A stretch of DNA of 64,000 bases from Anabas testudineus (lineage: Eukaryota; Chordata; Actinopteri; Anabantiformes; Anabantidae). Every line of letters begins with the position of its first letter. The stretch's first letter is position 1. Both the position numbers and the translations under genes were made by a program. Below the pieces are notes generated by a model. It saw only the letters and a list, made by a program, of their open reading frames with translations. It did no database searches and had not been told where the DNA came from. Shown in pieces: positions 63,837 through 64,000 of the stretch. Where the stretch lies: positions 6,903,459 to 6,967,458 of the forward strand of contig NC_046626.1 of the NCBI RefSeq assembly GCF_900324465.2, written 5' to 3'.

Positions 63837-64000
63837 CTCCAGAGAGAACACACATGCAGCATGTTTAGGATTGATGCGATTATGCAGAAAACCAGCAAAA
63901 TTTGGCTCTGATACATAGACCAGTAAGGTAATTTTAGCTTTCTGAATACCTTCATATATTTTAATCTGCACACACTATCTTGGACCATGAGCTAATGAAA
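63837..64000. other. gpbp1l1: gpbp1l1 intron at the window edge
   Basis: The acceptor (CTGGAG) on the minus strand lies at 63838-63837. The remaining upstream exons are outside the window. Confidence 0.6.

Overview
This window looks like nuclear DNA of a ray-finned (teleost) fish. It carries vertebrate multi-exon genes with GT-AG introns, many short introns, fish-type L2-like LINE, Tc1/mariner and tRNA-SINE fragments, and many microsatellites. I placed exons by joining open segments at splice sites and checking phase against my recall of the human proteins. Every reconstructed gene stays in frame across all its junctions. I could not run any alignment or database search.

Layout: (1) 1-18,150 (+): an intron and then the last nine coding exons of slc1a7 (retinal glutamate transporter EAAT5); its first exons lie left of the window. 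The introns hold an L2-like LINE piece and a decayed Tc1 element. (2) 18,150-20,860: no recognised protein gene; a tRNA-derived SINE lies at 20,434. (3) 20,840-32,872 (-): scp2, complete, 16 coding exons, 540 aa, with a Tc1 remnant and a LINE tail in its introns. (4) 33,790-35,775 (-): czib, complete, 160 aa. (5) 36,066-41,158 (-): uck2, complete, 262 aa. (6) 41,798-45,402 (+): aldh9a1, complete, 510 aa, head-to-head with uck2 over a 639-bp shared promoter. (7) 45,950-48,259 (-): hormad1, complete, 313 aa. (8) 49,595-52,300 (-): prdx1, complete, 198 aa. (9) 55,380-59,515 (+): nasp, complete, 595 aa, with a ten-copy 33-bp coding minisatellite. (10) 60,594-63,836 (-): gpbp1l1, its 3' eight coding exons; the 5' end lies right of the window.

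The genes share no pathway. scp2 (peroxisomal thiolase/lipid carrier), aldh9a1 (aminobutyraldehyde and trimethylaminobutyraldehyde dehydrogenase) and prdx1 (peroxide removal) are metabolic or redox enzymes. uck2 makes UMP/CMP by nucleoside salvage, nasp is an H3-H4 chaperone, hormad1 a meiotic axis protein, and slc1a7 a photoreceptor/bipolar-cell transporter. Gene order mixes blocks that are separate on human chromosome 1 (SCP2/SLC1A7/CZIB; UCK2/ALDH9A1; HORMAD1; PRDX1/NASP/GPBP1L1).

I found no clear undescribed system. The items most worth a second look are a GC-AG intron in uck2 that also carries two perfect hairpins, a full E2F consensus at the nasp promoter, a candidate antioxidant response element upstream of prdx1, opposed CCAAT boxes and a 20-bp duplication in the uck2/aldh9a1 promoter, and the all-frames-open nasp repeat.
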